A DNA stretch of 64,000 bases, taken from the NCBI RefSeq assembly GCF_030687395.1, contig NZ_CP117430.1:620001-684000 (forward strand). The letters run 5' to 3'. Source of the DNA: Pseudomonas wuhanensis (GTDB lineage: Bacteria; Pseudomonadota; Gammaproteobacteria; Pseudomonadales; Pseudomonadaceae). The notes beneath the pieces are model-generated. The model did no database searches. It was not told where the DNA came from and was given only the letters and a program-made list of their open reading frames with translations. This document shows, piece by piece, positions 50,619 to 60,906 of the stretch; the first letter of the stretch is position 1; every line of letters starts with the position of its first letter. The translations under genes and the position numbers were made by a program.

Positions 50619-51668
50619 ATGGATATCAAGACAGCCCTGAGCCGTATCGTCGGCCACCTCGACCTCAGTACCGATGAGATGCGCGATGTCATGCGCGAAA
50701 TCATGACCGGGCAATGCACGGATGCGCAGATCGGCGCGTTCATGATGGCCATGCGCATGAAGAGCGAAAGCATCGATGAGATCGTCGGCGCCGTGACGGC
50801 GATGCGCGAATTGGCGGACAAAGTTGAACTCAATACCCTCGACGGCGTGGTCGATGTGGTCGGCACCGGCGGCGACGGTGCGAACATTTTCAACGTCTCC
50901 ACGGCTTCCTCGTTCGTAGTCGCCGCAGCCGGTTGCACCGTAGCCAAGCACGGTAACCGTGCAGTGTCGGGCAAAAGCGGCAGCGCCGATTTGCTGGAAG
51001 CCGCGGGTATCTACCTGAACCTGACCCCGGTTCAGGTAGCGCGTTGCATCGACAACGTCGGTATCGGTTTCATGTTTGCCCAGACCCACCATAGCGCGAT
51101 GAAGCACGCCGCCGGCCCGCGCCGCGAGCTGGGCTTGCGCACACTGTTCAACATGCTCGGCCCGCTTACGAATCCGGCCGGTGTGAAACATCAGGTGGTG
51201 GGTGTGTTCAGTCAGGCGTTGTGCCGGCCATTGGCCGAAGTTCTGCAGCGTCTGGGTAGCAAACACGTGCTGGTGGTGCATTCGAAGGATGGCCTGGACG
51301 AGTTCAGTCTGGCGGCACCGACCTTTGTGGCGGAATTGAAGAATGACCAGATCACCGAGTATTGGGTCGAACCCGAAGATCTGGGCATGAAGAGCCAGAG
51401 TCTGCACGGTCTGGCGGTGGAAAGCCCGGCAGCTTCCCTTGAGCTGATTCGCGATGCCTTGGGCAAGCGCAAGACCGAGAACGGTCAGAAAGCCGCCGAG
51501 ATGATCGTGCTCAATGCCGGCGCCGCGCTGTACGCCGCCGACCATGCCAGCAGTTTGAAAGAAGGCGTTGCCCTGGCGCACGATGCGCTGCACACAGGCC
51601 TCGCTCGGGAAAAACTTGAGGAGTTGGGTGCATTTACCGCGGTATTCAAAGTGGAGAATGAGGGATGA
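50619..51668 (+). CDS. trpD: Anthranilate phosphoribosyltransferase
   Basis: 349 residues. PRPP-binding [14 protein letters not shown] (about 83–96), and [15 protein letters not shown]. Overlaps trpC by 4 bp (ATGA). Confidence 0.97.
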   Translation: MDIKTALSRIVGHLDLSTDEMRDVMREIMTGQCTDAQIGAFMMAMRMKSESIDEIVGAVTAMRELADKVELNTLDGVVDVVGTGGDGANIFNVSTASSFVVAAAGCTVAKHGNRAVSGKSGSADLLEAAGIYLNLTPVQVARCIDNVGIGFMFAQTHHSAMKHAAGPRRELGLRTLFNMLGPLTNPAGVKHQVVGVFSQALCRPLAEVLQRLGSKHVLVVHSKDGLDEFSLAAPTFVAELKNDQITEYWVEPEDLGMKSQSLHGLAVESPAASLELIRDALGKRKTENGQKAAEMIVLNAGAALYAADHASSLKEGVALAHDALHTGLAREKLEELGAFTAVFKVENEG

Positions 51669-52501
51669 GTGTACCGACGGTTCTGGAAAAAATTCTGGCC
51701 CGCAAAGTCCAGGAAGTCGCCGAGCGTAGCGCTCGTGTGAGCCTGGCAGAGCTGGAAAACCTGGCCAAGGCGGCCGATGCACCCCGTGGTTTCGCCAAGG
51801 CATTGATCGATCAGGCCAAGAAGAAACAGCCGGCGGTGATTGCTGAAATCAAGAAAGCTTCGCCAAGCAAGGGCGTGATTCGCGAGAACTTCGTGCCTGC
51901 GGACATTGCGAGGAGTTACGAAAAGGGCGGGGCGACTTGCCTGTCGGTGCTCACCGACATCGATTACTTCCAGGGTGCCGATGCGTATCTGCAACAGGCC
52001 CGGGCGGCGTGCAAGTTGCCGGTGATCCGCAAGGACTTCATGATCGATCCTTACCAGATCGTTGAATCCCGTGCCCTGGGCGCTGACTGCGTGCTGTTGA
52101 TCGTCTCCGCACTGGACGACGTGAAAATGGCCGAGCTGGCGGCCGTGGCCAAAAGCGTCGGTCTCGATGTCCTAGTGGAAGTCCACGACGGCGACGAGCT
52201 GGAGCGGGCCTTGAAAACCCTCGACACGCCGCTGGTGGGCGTGAACAACCGCAACCTGCACACCTTCGACGTCAATCTGGAAACCACCCTCGACCTGTTG
52301 CCGCGTATCCCGCGCGATCGTCTGGTGATTACTGAAAGTGGCATTCTTAACCGGGCCGATGTCGAGCTGATGGAAATCAGCGACGTGTACGCATTCCTGG
52401 TCGGCGAGGCATTTATGCGCGCCGAAAGCCCGGGTGCCGAGCTGCAGCGCCTGTTCTTTCCCGAGCGTGGCGTTCCAGTGAGCGGTTCGACGCTCGACTG
52501 A
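51665..52501 (+). CDS. trpC: Indole-3-glycerol phosphate synthase
   Basis: 278 residues, TIM barrel. Catalytic Lys in [11 protein letters not shown] (about 58–68), [11 protein letters not shown] and [11 protein letters not shown]. Not fused to TrpF, as expected in Pseudomonas. Last gene of trpGDC; a single REP follows. Confidence 0.97.
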   Translation: MSVPTVLEKILARKVQEVAERSARVSLAELENLAKAADAPRGFAKALIDQAKKKQPAVIAEIKKASPSKGVIRENFVPADIARSYEKGGATCLSVLTDIDYFQGADAYLQQARAACKLPVIRKDFMIDPYQIVESRALGADCVLLIVSALDDVKMAELAAVAKSVGLDVLVEVHDGDELERALKTLDTPLVGVNNRNLHTFDVNLETTLDLLPRIPRDRLVITESGILNRADVELMEISDVYAFLVGEAFMRAESPGAELQRLFFPERGVPVSGSTLD

Positions 52502-52527
52502 AGACATCTTCGCAGGCAACCCGATCC

Positions 52528-52556
52528 CCTGTGGGAGCGGGCTTGCCCGCGAAGAG
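52528..52556. repeat. Single REP sequence
   Basis: CCTGTGGGAGCGGGCTTGCCCGCGAAGAG. A degenerate partner, CTTCGCAGGCAACCC, precedes it at about 52508–52522, perhaps the decayed half of a REPIN. Confidence 0.8.
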
Positions 52557-52599
52557 GCCATCAAGTACCCCAAAGACTTCATGTCTTACGGAGTCATCC

Positions 52600-53301
52600 A
52601 TGCCCCAGCCAATTTCGCTGACCATCGAAGCCGGCCTGCTCGCCGAGCAGGATCTGCTGACCTCAGTCTGCGCTGGCGATTCAGAGTTCGCTCTGTTGTT
52701 CTGGCAACCCAGTGATCGGGCATTGGTCATGCCGCGCCGCTTGAATCGCTTGTCGGGTTTCGAAGCGGCGTGCGAGGTATCAGCGGCGGCGGGTTGGCCG
52801 GTATTATTGCGTGAAACCGGTGGTGAGCCGGTGCCGCAATCGGCATCCACCCTCAATATCGCGCTGGTCTATGCGCCACCGCGCAGCGAAGGTGACCTAA
52901 ACCGTATCGAATCCGGTTACCGGCGTTTGTGCGATCCGATCTGTCAGTTGCTGGATGAGCTGGGCGGCACTTCGTCGCTTGGCGAAATCGACGGTGCGTT
53001 TTGCGATGGCCGCTTTAACGTCAATCTGGATGGGCGCAAGATGGTCGGCACTGCTCAGCGCTGGCGCCAGAGTCAGGGCGGTCAGCGTCCAGTGGGACTG
53101 GTGCATGGTGCAATGCTGCTGGATAACGAGCGCGAATCGATGGTCGCTGCGGTCAATCGCTTCAATGAAGCTTGCGGCCTGGAGCAACGGGTGCGTGCCG
53201 ATAGCCACATCGGCCTGCATGAGAAGTTCACGGCGCCAGACGCGCTGACACGTCTCGACGGATTCTACCGGCAAATGCTGGCGCAGATGTTCGCCGCCTG
53301 A
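52600..53301 (+). CDS. Lipoate–protein ligase family protein
   Basis: 233 residues from ATG 52600 (GGAG seven nt upstream). Biotin/lipoate ligase fold: LRETGGEPVPQ near residue 70, in the place of the RRxxGGG motif, and DGRKMVGTAQRWRQ with the conserved Lys. Could transfer lipoyl or octanoyl groups, or be a non-standard acyltransferase; the substrate cannot be read. Convergent with vfr, 10 bp apart. Confidence 0.75.
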   Translation: MPQPISLTIEAGLLAEQDLLTSVCAGDSEFALLFWQPSDRALVMPRRLNRLSGFEAACEVSAAAGWPVLLRETGGEPVPQSASTLNIALVYAPPRSEGDLNRIESGYRRLCDPICQLLDELGGTSSLGEIDGAFCDGRFNVNLDGRKMVGTAQRWRQSQGGQRPVGLVHGAMLLDNERESMVAAVNRFNEACGLEQRVRADSHIGLHEKFTAPDALTRLDGFYRQMLAQMFAA

Positions 53302-53311
53302 GTTTTCAAGC

Positions 53312-53956
53312 CTAGCGCGTACCGAAGACCACCATGGTCTTGCCTTTGACGTCGACCAGGTTGCGCTCTTCCAGATCCTTGAGCACGCGGCCGACCATCT
53401 CACGGGAACAACCGACAATCCGGCCGATTTCCTGACGGGTCACCTTGATCTGCATGCCGTCCGGGTGGGTCATGGCGTCAGGTTGCTTGCACAGCTCCAG
53501 CAGGCAGCGCGCCACGCGACCGGTCACGTCAAAGAATGCCAGATCGCCGACCTTGCGCGTGGTATTGCGCAGGCGTTGTGCGATTTGTCCGCTAAGCACG
53601 TAAAGAATGTCTGGATCCTGTTGGGACAGTTCGCGGAATTTCGCGTAGCTGATTTCCGCGACTTCGCATTCGACTTTGGCGCGCACCCAGGCGCTGCGCT
53701 CCTGTTCCAGCCCGGCTTGCTCAAACAGACCCAGTTCGCCGAAAAAATCCCCGGAGTTGAGGTAGGCGATGATCATTTCCCGGCCGTCGTCATCCTCAAT
53801 CAGGATGGTCACCGAACCTCTGATGATGAAAAACAGTGTGTCCGAGCGGTCACCGGCACAAATGATGTTGCTCTTGGCGGCATAGCGACGGCGCTGGCAG
53901 TGCATCAACAGTTTGTCGAGGTTCTTGATTTTAGGTGTGGGGGTAATAGCAACCAT
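53312..53956 (-). CDS. vfr: cAMP-activated global virulence regulator Vfr
   Basis: CRP family. 214 residues from ATG 53956 ([17 protein letters not shown]), equal to P. aeruginosa Vfr; the upstream extension to 53980 is not conserved. cAMP-binding domain ([11 protein letters not shown], about 77–87), and a helix-turn-helix with [20 protein letters not shown]. Divergent from osmC with 249 bp between. Confidence 0.95.
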   Translation of the reverse strand: MVAITPTPKIKNLDKLLMHCQRRRYAAKSNIICAGDRSDTLFFIIRGSVTILIEDDDGREMIIAYLNSGDFFGELGLFEQAGLEQERSAWVRAKVECEVAEISYAKFRELSQQDPDILYVLSGQIAQRLRNTTRKVGDLAFFDVTGRVARCLLELCKQPDAMTHPDGMQIKVTRQEIGRIVGCSREMVGRVLKDLEERNLVDVKGKTMVVFGTR

Positions 53957-54205
53957 GGTTGTATCCCGAAAAGACTGCACGGTGTGTTTGTTTTTTGTAG
54001 GAGCCGGCGAGGCCTGCGATCCTTTTTATTCGCTGCAAAGCTGGCTATGCGCCATTGGTTTGGCGCCAGCTTAACAGACACATTCCTTCAAGATTCGAGA
54101 ATTTGCCTACGACGTAGATGGTTATGTCCCAGGAAGGCGAAACGCTGCCAATCAAGGGCCCTGTGCTAAGCTGGCGACCCTTTTTTAGACAGTGGAGTCT
54201 TGGCG

Positions 54206-54628
54206 ATGAAGGCACGCATCCAATGGGCTGGCGAAGCCATGTTCCTCGGCGAATCCGGCAGCGGTCATGTCGTGGTCATGGACGGTCCGCCCGAAGCCGG
54301 CGGTCGTAACCTGGGTGTCCGGCCGATGGAAATGCTTCTGCTGGGTGTTGGCGGTTGCAGCAATTTTGATGTGGTCAGCATCCTCAAGAAGTCCCGTCAG
54401 GCCGTCGAAAGCTGCGAAGCCTTTCTCGAAGCCGAGCGTGCGACCGAAGATCCGAAGGTTTTCACCAAGATCCACATGCACTTCGTGGTCAAGGGCCGCG
54501 GGCTGAAAGAAGCCCAGGTCAAGCGCGCCATCGAGCTGTCGGCCGAGAAGTATTGCTCTGCCTCGATCATGCTCGGCGCGGCTGGCGTGGCGATTACCCA
54601 CGACTACGAAATCATCGAACTCGGTTGA
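54206..54628 (+). CDS. OsmC family peroxiredoxin-like protein (YhfA type)
   Basis: 140 residues from ATG 54206 (GGAG 8 nt upstream; a TTG at 54200 is too near it). OsmC fold with Cys in [17 protein letters not shown] and in [12 protein letters not shown], the two redox Cys of the family. Probably reduces organic or fatty-acid hydroperoxides. Normally followed by speD in Pseudomonas; here only a remnant remains. Confidence 0.9.
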   Translation: MKARIQWAGEAMFLGESGSGHVVVMDGPPEAGGRNLGVRPMEMLLLGVGGCSNFDVVSILKKSRQAVESCEAFLEAERATEDPKVFTKIHMHFVVKGRGLKEAQVKRAIELSAEKYCSASIMLGAAGVAITHDYEIIELG

Positions 54629-54650
54629 ATCGACATTCAGCTGTCATGAA

Positions 54651-54915
54651 CGCGATGTTGAAGGCAAGAAGCATTTCATCGACCACGAGATCAACTCGAT
54701 CCAGAACTACTTGTCCGAAGACACCCGCGACGCGTACCAGATGACCGACGGTGAACCTGTTCCACACCAAAATGCTGTTGAAGCACTTCGAGCTGGATAA
54801 CTACCTGTTCGGCGACGCCACCAGCAACCTGTCTTCTGAGCCGCGTGCCCAAGTGACTGCGCGTGTGAAACACGAAATGCTCGAAATCTTCTACGCGCGC
54901 AACTTGCCAAACTAA
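54651..54915 (+). pseudogene. speD: speD remnant (S-adenosylmethionine decarboxylase, C-terminal part)
   Basis: The reading begins [20 protein letters not shown] and runs to YQMTD. At 54750 the frame shifts, and family sequence goes on [35 protein letters not shown], then stop. In intact SpeD the gap reads DVNVYQEN, so about 14 bp are lost. The first 170 or so residues, including the autocatalytic Ser that forms the pyruvoyl group, are missing; OsmC ends just 22 bp upstream. So it cannot make decarboxylated SAM for spermidine. The ordinary terminator still follows. Confidence 0.85.
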
Positions 54916-54926
54916 GATCTTCAAGT

Positions 54927-54962
54927 AAAAAAGGCGACTACCTTGCGGTAATCGCCTTTTTT
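54927..54962 (+). terminator. Terminator after speD remnant
   Basis: AAAAAAGGCGA-C-TACC-TTGC-GGTA-A-TCGCCTTTTTT: strong stem with T-run, typical rho-independent type; bidirectional in form and shared with convergent coq7. Confidence 0.9.
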
Positions 54963-54978
54963 ATTGCTGCCTGTCAGA

Positions 54979-55002
54979 CAGACCGTGCCATGGCACGGTC
55001 TG
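54979..55002. repeat. Perfect 24-bp palindrome downstream of coq7
   Basis: CAGACCGTGCCA followed at once by TGGCACGGTCTG. It lies 13 bp beyond the coq7 stop, next to another short repeat (GACGC-TT-GCGTC). No loop, so as RNA a hairpin forms with lost inner pairs; may be a secondary terminator or a protein site. Confidence 0.7.
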
Positions 55003-55014
55003 AAGACGCTTGCG

Positions 55015-55662
55015 TCAGATCCGATAAGTACTCTTCGTCATCACCTTGGCCAACAAACTCATCCCGAATTTCACTGGCGCCGGAAAACGAAATCCACCTG
55101 CATCCAGCGCACTTTCAGCATGATGCTCTTCATCGATGCGCATCTGCTCCAGGATCGCCCGGGACTTTTCGTCCTCGGCTGGCAGTTGCTCAAGGTGTTC
55201 GTTCAGGTGTTTGCAGACCTGATGCTCGGTGGCAGCAACGAAACCCAGGCTGACTTTGTCGCTGATCAGCCCGGCGACTGCGCCGATCCCGAACGACATG
55301 CCGTAGAACAGCGGATTGAGGATGCTGGTATGGCTGCCCAACTGATGAATGCGTTGTTCGCACCAGACCAGATGGTCGATTTCTTCTTCGGCGGCGTGCT
55401 CCATGGCGGCGCGCACTCTCGGCAGCTTGGCGGTCAGGGCCTGACCTTGGTATAGCGCCTGGGCGCAGACTTCGCCGGTATGGTTGATGCGCATCAAACC
55501 GGCGACGTGCCGGGTGTCCTCGTCGCTCATCTGCGCATCCGGCTGCACGATGGCAGGCGATGGACGGTAGGGCTGACCACTGAAGGGCAACAAAGTACGC
55601 ATCGCGGCATCGGCTTGCAGCAGAAGACGGTCAATTGGCGAGTAGTGACGTTGGGTAGTCAT
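55015..55662 (-). CDS. coq7: Ubiquinone hydroxylase Coq7
   Basis: Di-iron monooxygenase for the C6 hydroxylation in ubiquinone synthesis, used by Pseudomonas instead of UbiF. 215 residues; [16 protein letters not shown], iron ligands in [14 protein letters not shown] and [13 protein letters not shown]. Glu/His spacing is right for the family. Confidence 0.96.
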   Translation of the reverse strand: MTTQRHYSPIDRLLLQADAAMRTLLPFSGQPYRPSPAIVQPDAQMSDEDTRHVAGLMRINHTGEVCAQALYQGQALTAKLPRVRAAMEHAAEEEIDHLVWCEQRIHQLGSHTSILNPLFYGMSFGIGAVAGLISDKVSLGFVAATEHQVCKHLNEHLEQLPAEDEKSRAILEQMRIDEEHHAESALDAGGFRFPAPVKFGMSLLAKVMTKSTYRI

Positions 55663-55756
55663 GCTGACCTCCGGGAAGAATCTCGGCGGCCAGTTTAACC
55701 CAATCGGCCGGGGGAGGGTTTGCGCTGGGTCATTTGTGGTGGGAGCGACACCAACC

Positions 55757-55829
55757 TTGGAGCGAGGCTTGCCCGCGAAGGCGTCCTCAAGTGCGCCAAA
55801 AGCTTCGCGGGCAAGCCTCGCTCCTACAA
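55757..55829. repeat. Variant paired REP
   Basis: GGAGCGAGGCTTGCCCGCGA (55759–55778) and its inverse TCGCGGGCAAGCCTCGCTCC (55805–55824). Differs from the main REP class by GAGGCTTGCC for GGGCTTGCC. Lies between coq7 and the HIT gene. Confidence 0.85.
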
Positions 55830-55844
55830 GGGGAGGGCGGTGAA

Positions 55845-56183
55845 TCAGCCCGGTGGCCAGTGCATCTGGCGTTGACCCAGCACGTGCATATGAATGTGAT
55901 AGACGGTCTGCCCGCCCAATTCATTGCAGTTCATGACCACCCGGAAACCTTCTTCACAGCCCAATTCCAGAGCCAGACGCTGGGCCGTGAACAGAATATG
56001 TCCGGCCAAAGCCTTGTCGTCCTCGGTGAGGTCGTTAAGGGTGCGCACCGGTTTCTTCGGGACTACCAGGAAATGCACGGGGGCCTGTGGTGCGATGTCG
56101 TGGAAGGCCAGTACCTGGTCGTCCTCGTAAATGATCTTCGCCGGGATTTCCCGGTTGATGATCTTGGTGAACAGAGTATCCAC
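55845..56183 (-). CDS. HIT family protein (HinT-like)
   Basis: 112 residues from the GTG at 56183 (GGAG 9 nt upstream), giving the conserved start (M)[14 protein letters not shown]; the frame is open to 56225. Catalytic HxHxHxx in [10 protein letters not shown] near the C-terminus. Purine-nucleoside phosphoramidase, probably acting on AMP-linked compounds. Confidence 0.93.
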   Translation of the reverse strand: MDTLFTKIINREIPAKIIYEDDQVLAFHDIAPQAPVHFLVVPKKPVRTLNDLTEDDKALAGHILFTAQRLALELGCEEGFRVVMNCNELGGQTVYHIHMHVLGQRQMHWPPG

Positions 56184-56264
56184 AGCTGTTTTCTCCGTTG
56201 TTTGGGCTGGCCTGAGTGTAACCATGGGTTATGTCAGAGCCCAGCCTTTTGCCTTGAGGATTGA

Positions 56265-57053
56265 TCAGCGCGGGCAATAGGCTTTGTTGACCATGCCTGC
56301 GATTGTCCGGGTCAGCCAGCGTGAGCCGAGCCGCGGCAGGAACGCGAACCAGCGATTCAGGCGACCGGGGATAATAATGGCGCGATTTTTCGCCAGCGCG
56401 CGCACGGTATAGAGCGCGACTTCTTCTGGACTCATTAGCAGTTTGCTCTCGACCAGTTTGTCGGTGTCCAGTTGCGCGGTGCGGAAAAACGCCGTGCGGG
56501 TCGGGCCGGGGCAGAGCACCGATACCTTGACCGCGCACTTTTTCAGTTCAACGCGCAAACCTTCGGAAAAATGCAGTACGTAAGCTTTGCTGGCGTAATA
56601 AGTGCTCATCCAGGGGCCGGGATGGAACGCCGCGACCGAGGCGACGTTCAGAATCTGTCCGCCGCCCTGCAAGGCCATGCTGTTGCCGATGGCATGGCAC
56701 AAGCGAGTGAGGGCCAGGATGTTCACTTCGATCAGATCTTGCTCGGTCATCCAGTCCTGGGCCAGGAACGGGCCGCAGGTACCCATGCCGGCACAGTTGA
56801 CCAGCAAATCTATCTGCCGGTCGCCTTCCTCCAGCTCCAGCAAAAAACCGGACAGCCTCAGCGGCTCGCCCAGGTCACAGGCACGAAACAACACTTCCAC
56901 ACCAAAACGTTGAGTCAGTTCAATCGCAATGCTTTCCAGCTGATCACGCTGTCGGGCCACCAGTATCAGGCTGCGGCCGCGCCGGGCCAGCGCTTCGGCC
57001 ATCGCCAGGCCGATGCCGCTGGAAGCGCCAGTGATCAGAGCGTAACGGGTCAT
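56265..57053 (-). CDS. Short-chain dehydrogenase/reductase
   Basis: 262 residues from ATG 57053, with GGAG six bases upstream (an ATG four codons earlier is weaker). NAD(P) motif ITGASSGIGLAMAE, NCAGMG, catalytic Ser in VASVAAFHPG and YxxxK in YYASKAY. The C-terminal extension (about 225–262) with LNRWFAFLPRLGSRWL could bind membranes. Substrate unknown. Confidence 0.88.
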   Translation of the reverse strand: MTRYALITGASSGIGLAMAEALARRGRSLILVARQRDQLESIAIELTQRFGVEVLFRACDLGEPLRLSGFLLELEEGDRQIDLLVNCAGMGTCGPFLAQDWMTEQDLIEVNILALTRLCHAIGNSMALQGGGQILNVASVAAFHPGPWMSTYYASKAYVLHFSEGLRVELKKCAVKVSVLCPGPTRTAFFRTAQLDTDKLVESKLLMSPEEVALYTVRALAKNRAIIIPGRLNRWFAFLPRLGSRWLTRTIAGMVNKAYCPR

Positions 57054-57115
57054 GCAGTTCTCCATCGCAACAGCTCCGCGCCGGCGACGCAGGTGTCACG
57101 GGCGGGGAGCGCTGT

Positions 57116-58093
57116 TCATTCTTTTGCAGAGTCTACAGGGGGCTCGGCTGCTTCGGCTGCATCATCGGATGAATTTGGCGCTTGTTCGGCCTCTTCGGCC
57201 GGCTCCACTTCAACTTCGTCGGTGATCATCGAGCTGCTTTGATAGGTGCTCTCGGTGGCGCTTTCGTACTCATCCTGAATCGCGGTGAGGCCTCCAGTCA
57301 GCCCGCCGACGAACATGATCGCGATAAACACCAGCCACAGCGAAGCCAGCACCCTGACCGCGTTGCTGTTGGGCGGTGGTGGTGCGCCATACCGGTTGGC
57401 CGTGTTGTTACCCGGCACAATCATTATTACAAACGGAAAAATGCTGCCCACGACCGGTACAAGGTTCAGCAGCCAGAGCCAGCCGGACCAGCCGATATCG
57501 TGCAGGCGCTGCACGCTGAACTGGATGCTGATGAAGGCGAGCACCACGACCAGGATAAAGGCGAGCAGGCCAGCGAGAATCAAGCCTGCAGTCGAGTCCG
57601 TGCTGATGAGCGCGAAGCCGAAAACAGCCAGCACGGCGCCAACGCCAAGCGTCACCAGCGTAAGAGCCATCGTCCAGGCGAGAAAGCGCAAGCGACCGAT
57701 GCGGCCAACGAAACTGAATGCCTTGAGTGCAGAAAACTCCGGCAGTGCTTCGCCGACAGAGGCGCGGGGCGGTGCATAGGGAGAATCGGGATCTGCCGTG
57801 AAAGGTTGGCTGTTGGCAGGGGCGTGTTCGTGAACGTCGGACAGGTTCAGCTCGATCGAGGGTTCTGTTTCGATTCGGGCATCGATGCCGGTTTTCGTCA
57901 GTGCCTGAAGGTAAGTCTGCGCATCGGCGTGTGACAGGTCGCGCTTGAGTGCAACTGTCCGGCCACTGAACAGGCGCTCGATAGCCGCGACATCGCTTTT
58001 GAACAGCTCGGCGAGATTGAGCTTCGCGGTGGTGGCGTCAACACCTGGCTGCAGAGCGCCATCGAAGACGATCTTGAAACGGTTTTCGCTCAT
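57116..58093 (-). CDS. DUF805 membrane protein with N-terminal soluble domain
   Basis: 325 residues from ATG 58093 (MSENRFKIVFDG); the open frame upstream to 58177 is unlikely to be used. N-terminal soluble part (about 1–120) with KIVFDGALQPGVDATTAK, then DUF805 with four hydrophobic spans and SFVGRIGRLRFLAWTMA, QRLHDIGWSGWLWLL. The acidic tail (about 285–325) is Glu/Ala-rich. Function unknown. Confidence 0.85.
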   Translation of the reverse strand: MSENRFKIVFDGALQPGVDATTAKLNLAELFKSDVAAIERLFSGRTVALKRDLSHADAQTYLQALTKTGIDARIETEPSIELNLSDVHEHAPANSQPFTADPDSPYAPPRASVGEALPEFSALKAFSFVGRIGRLRFLAWTMALTLVTLGVGAVLAVFGFALISTDSTAGLILAGLLAFILVVVLAFISIQFSVQRLHDIGWSGWLWLLNLVPVVGSIFPFVIMIVPGNNTANRYGAPPPPNSNAVRVLASLWLVFIAIMFVGGLTGGLTAIQDEYESATESTYQSSSMITDEVEVEPAEEAEQAPNSSDDAAEAAEPPVDSAKE

Positions 58094-58186
58094 GGCCGAG
58101 GCATCCTTGTCGCGAGAGTTTGTAATAGGCGGAGTTGCAAGTATGGAGTGTAGGGCCAGCCGGATTGGGCTGGCCAAGTTTTTCTG

Positions 58187-59155
58187 TCAGCGCGGCCAGC
58201 GCTTGGGCAGCGCCGCCGCCAGTTCCAGCGCCTTGCGGTATTCGGCATCGAGACGTGCGATCAGTTGATCGACACTCGGCAGGTCATCGATTTCTCCGAC
58301 GCCCTGGCCTGCGGACCACACGGTTTTCCAGGCTTTGGCTTCATCGCTCAACGGCTTGAGCTTGGAGCCGAAGTTCACCTCACCCTTGCCTTGCAGGGCT
58401 GCTATATCGAAACCGGCGGCCTCCAGGCTCCGACGCATAAAGCTTGCCGGTACTCCCGACACCGCTGGAGTATGGACGATGTCTGCGGCTCTGGAAGTCA
58501 GGAGCATCTCCTTATACGCGTCAGGTGCATGACTTTCCGTGGTACCGATAAATCGCGTACCGAAGTAGGCCAAATCCGCGCCGAGCAATTGCGCGGCAAG
58601 AATTTCATGGCCATGGTTCAGGCAGCCGGCCAGTAGCAGGGTCTTGTCGAAAAACTGGCGAATCTCGGCGATCAGCGAAAACGGGCTCCAGGTCCCGGCG
58701 TGACCCCCGGCGCCCGCAGCCACGGCGATCAAACCGTCCACGCCGGCCTCGGCGGCTTTTTCCGCGTGGCGACGGGTTGTCACGTCGTGAAACACCAGGC
58801 CGCCATAGCTGTGCACGGCGTCGACCAGTTCCTTCACGGCGCCGAGGCTGGTGATCACGATCGGTACTTTGTGCTCGATGCAGATCGCCAGATCCGCCTG
58901 CAATCGCGGGTTGCTGTTGTGGACGATCAGGTTCACCGCGTAAGGCGCGGGGTTTTCCAGTATCGCCAGTCCTGCTTCGATTTCTTCCAGCCAAGCCTTG
59001 AAACCGCTGCTCTCACGCTGGTTCAGCGCGGGAAAGCTGCCGACTACGCCATTACGGCAGCAGGCGAGCACCAGCTCAGGGTTGGAAATCAGGAACATCG
59101 GCGCTGCCACCACGGGCAGACGCAAACGTTGTTCGAGCAAAGCGGGCAGCGACAT
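58187..59155 (-). CDS. Nitronate monooxygenase family protein
   Basis: FMN enzyme that oxidises nitronates such as propionate 3-nitronate. 322 residues, TIM barrel: PVVAAPMFLISNPELV, and the family signature AAGAGGHAGTWSPF with the catalytic His (about 183). Actual substrate in this organism unknown. Confidence 0.9.
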   Translation of the reverse strand: MSLPALLEQRLRLPVVAAPMFLISNPELVLACCRNGVVGSFPALNQRESSGFKAWLEEIEAGLAILENPAPYAVNLIVHNSNPRLQADLAICIEHKVPIVITSLGAVKELVDAVHSYGGLVFHDVTTRRHAEKAAEAGVDGLIAVAAGAGGHAGTWSPFSLIAEIRQFFDKTLLLAGCLNHGHEILAAQLLGADLAYFGTRFIGTTESHAPDAYKEMLLTSRAADIVHTPAVSGVPASFMRRSLEAAGFDIAALQGKGEVNFGSKLKPLSDEAKAWKTVWSAGQGVGEIDDLPSVDQLIARLDAEYRKALELAAALPKRWPR

Positions 59156-59188
59156 TGGAAGTACCCCGGGTGAATGATGCTTGTTGGA

Positions 59189-59620
59189 TTAAAACGGCCG
59201 AACGACGACCAGAATTACGATAGCCAGCAATATCAGAACCGGCACTTCATTGAACCAGCGATAAAAGACATGGCTGCGGGTGTTTTCGCCACGGGCAAAA
59301 CGTTTTACCTGTGCACCGCACATGTGGTGATAGCCGATCAGGATCACCACCAGGGTCAATTTGGCATGCATCCATGCACCTTGGGTAAAGTAGGCACTTG
59401 GGTTGAGACTGATCAGCCAGATGCCGAACACCAGGGTGGCGATCATCGCCGGGCCCATGATGCCCCGGTACAGCTTGCGCTCCATGAGACTGAAGCGTTC
59501 CTTGCTGACAGTGTCTTCGCTTTGGGCGTGATAGACGAACAGGCGCGGCAGGTAAAACAGGCCGGCAAACCAGCAGACCATGCTGATGATGTGAAGCGCT
59601 TTGAGCCACAGATAAAGCAT
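59189..59620 (-). CDS. hemJ: Protoporphyrinogen oxidase HemJ-like protein
   Basis: 143 residues, four membrane spans, UPF0093. Conserved His in LKALHIISMVCWFAGLFYLPRLFVYH-type start (two short stretches) and GAWMHAKLTLV with the conserved Lys. Converts protoporphyrinogen IX to protoporphyrin IX in haem synthesis. 63 bp separate it from the divergent argC. Confidence 0.9.
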   Translation of the reverse strand: MLYLWLKALHIISMVCWFAGLFYLPRLFVYHAQSEDTVSKERFSLMERKLYRGIMGPAMIATLVFGIWLISLNPSAYFTQGAWMHAKLTLVVILIGYHHMCGAQVKRFARGENTRSHVFYRWFNEVPVLILLAIVILVVVRPF

Positions 59621-59755
59621 TTTTAGTTATTCCCAGGTTCACGGTAGCGCAGATAGTAGGGGGTAGAGCCGCCGCACGTCACCTTGACGGTTGTCGCAGG
59701 GCCGCGGGGCCCCTATTATCGACGGCTTTCCAGTGGGTTCGTTGAGGGCAGGTTT

Positions 59756-60790
59756 ATGGTCAAGGTCGGTATCGTCGGCGGCACGGGTTACACCGGTGTC
59801 GAACTGCTGCGTCTGTTGGCACAGCATCCGCAAGCTGAAGTGGTGGTGATCACTTCCCGATCCGAGGCCGGCCTGGCCGTGGCCGATATGTACCCGAACC
59901 TGCGAGGCCATTACGACGGCCTGGCTTTCAGCGTTCCGGACATCAAGACCCTCGGGGCCTGCGACGTGGTGTTCTTTGCCACACCGCACGGTGTCGCCCA
60001 TGCCCTGGCGGGTGAATTGCTGGCTGCCGGGACCAAGGTCATCGACCTGTCGGCAGACTTCCGTCTGCAAGACGCCGATGAGTGGGCCAAATGGTACGGC
60101 CAGCCGCACGGTGCGCCGCAATTGCTGGAGGAAGCGGTCTACGGCCTGCCGGAAGTCAATCGCGAGCAAATCAAGCAAGCGCGTCTGATTGCTGTGCCGG
60201 GTTGCTACCCGACTGCCACGCAATTGGGTTTCCTGCCGTTACTTGAAGCTGGTCTGGCAGATACCACGCGTTTGATTGCAGACTGCAAATCCGGCGTCAG
60301 CGGCGCCGGTCGTGGTGCCTCGGTAGGTTCGCTGTACGCCGAGACGTCGGAAAGCATGAAGGCTTACGCCGTCAAAGGGCACCGTCACTTGCCGGAAATC
60401 CGCCAGGGCCTGCGTCGTGCAGCGGGCAAGGACGTTGGTCTGACCTTTGTTCCGCACCTGACGCCGATGATTCGCGGTATTCACTCGACGCTCTACGCAA
60501 CTGTCGTGGACCGTTCGGTGGATCTGCAAGCACTGTTCGAAAAGCGCTATGCCAATGAGCCGTTCGTCGATGTGATGCCTGCCGGTAGCCATCCGGAAAC
60601 CCGCAGCGTGCGCGGCGCCAACGTTTGCCGTATTGCCGTGCATCGTCCGCAGGATGGTGATCTGGTGGTGGTATTGTCGGTGATCGACAACCTGGTCAAA
60701 GGCGCGTCGGGTCAGGCGGTGCAGAACCTGAATATCCTGTTCGGCCTGGATGAGCGCTTGGGTCTTTCCCATGCGGGCATGCTGCCGTAA
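59756..60790 (+). CDS. argC: N-acetyl-gamma-glutamyl-phosphate reductase
   Basis: Third step of arginine synthesis. 344 residues from ATG 59756 (GAGGGCA 8 nt upstream), start [20 protein letters not shown]; the frame is open 24 codons up. NADP-binding GGTGYTG, and catalytic Cys in [13 protein letters not shown] (about residue 149). Followed by a strong terminator. Confidence 0.97.
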   Translation: MVKVGIVGGTGYTGVELLRLLAQHPQAEVVVITSRSEAGLAVADMYPNLRGHYDGLAFSVPDIKTLGACDVVFFATPHGVAHALAGELLAAGTKVIDLSADFRLQDADEWAKWYGQPHGAPQLLEEAVYGLPEVNREQIKQARLIAVPGCYPTATQLGFLPLLEAGLADTTRLIADCKSGVSGAGRGASVGSLYAETSESMKAYAVKGHRHLPEIRQGLRRAAGKDVGLTFVPHLTPMIRGIHSTLYATVVDRSVDLQALFEKRYANEPFVDVMPAGSHPETRSVRGANVCRIAVHRPQDGDLVVVLSVIDNLVKGASGQAVQNLNILFGLDERLGLSHAGMLP

Positions 60791-60806
60791 GGCTTTATCC
60801 CGCTCA

Positions 60807-60838
60807 GCAAAAAGGCCCGTCGAACGGGCCTTTTTGCA
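60807..60838 (+). terminator. argC terminator
   Basis: CAAAAAGGCCCGT-CGA-ACGGGCCTTTTTG: long stem with a T-run, 17 bp after the argC stop. Confidence 0.92.
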
Positions 60839-60906
60839 TTCTGGTCTGACAATTGAGTTGATTGATATACCGTAACAATAGTTGACCGATTTTCTGGGAG
60901 AAGCGG

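Noticed and set aside
50163..51803. 546-codon minus-strand frame opposite trpG–trpD
   Set aside because: Crosses two well-supported genes on the other strand with no domain of its own.
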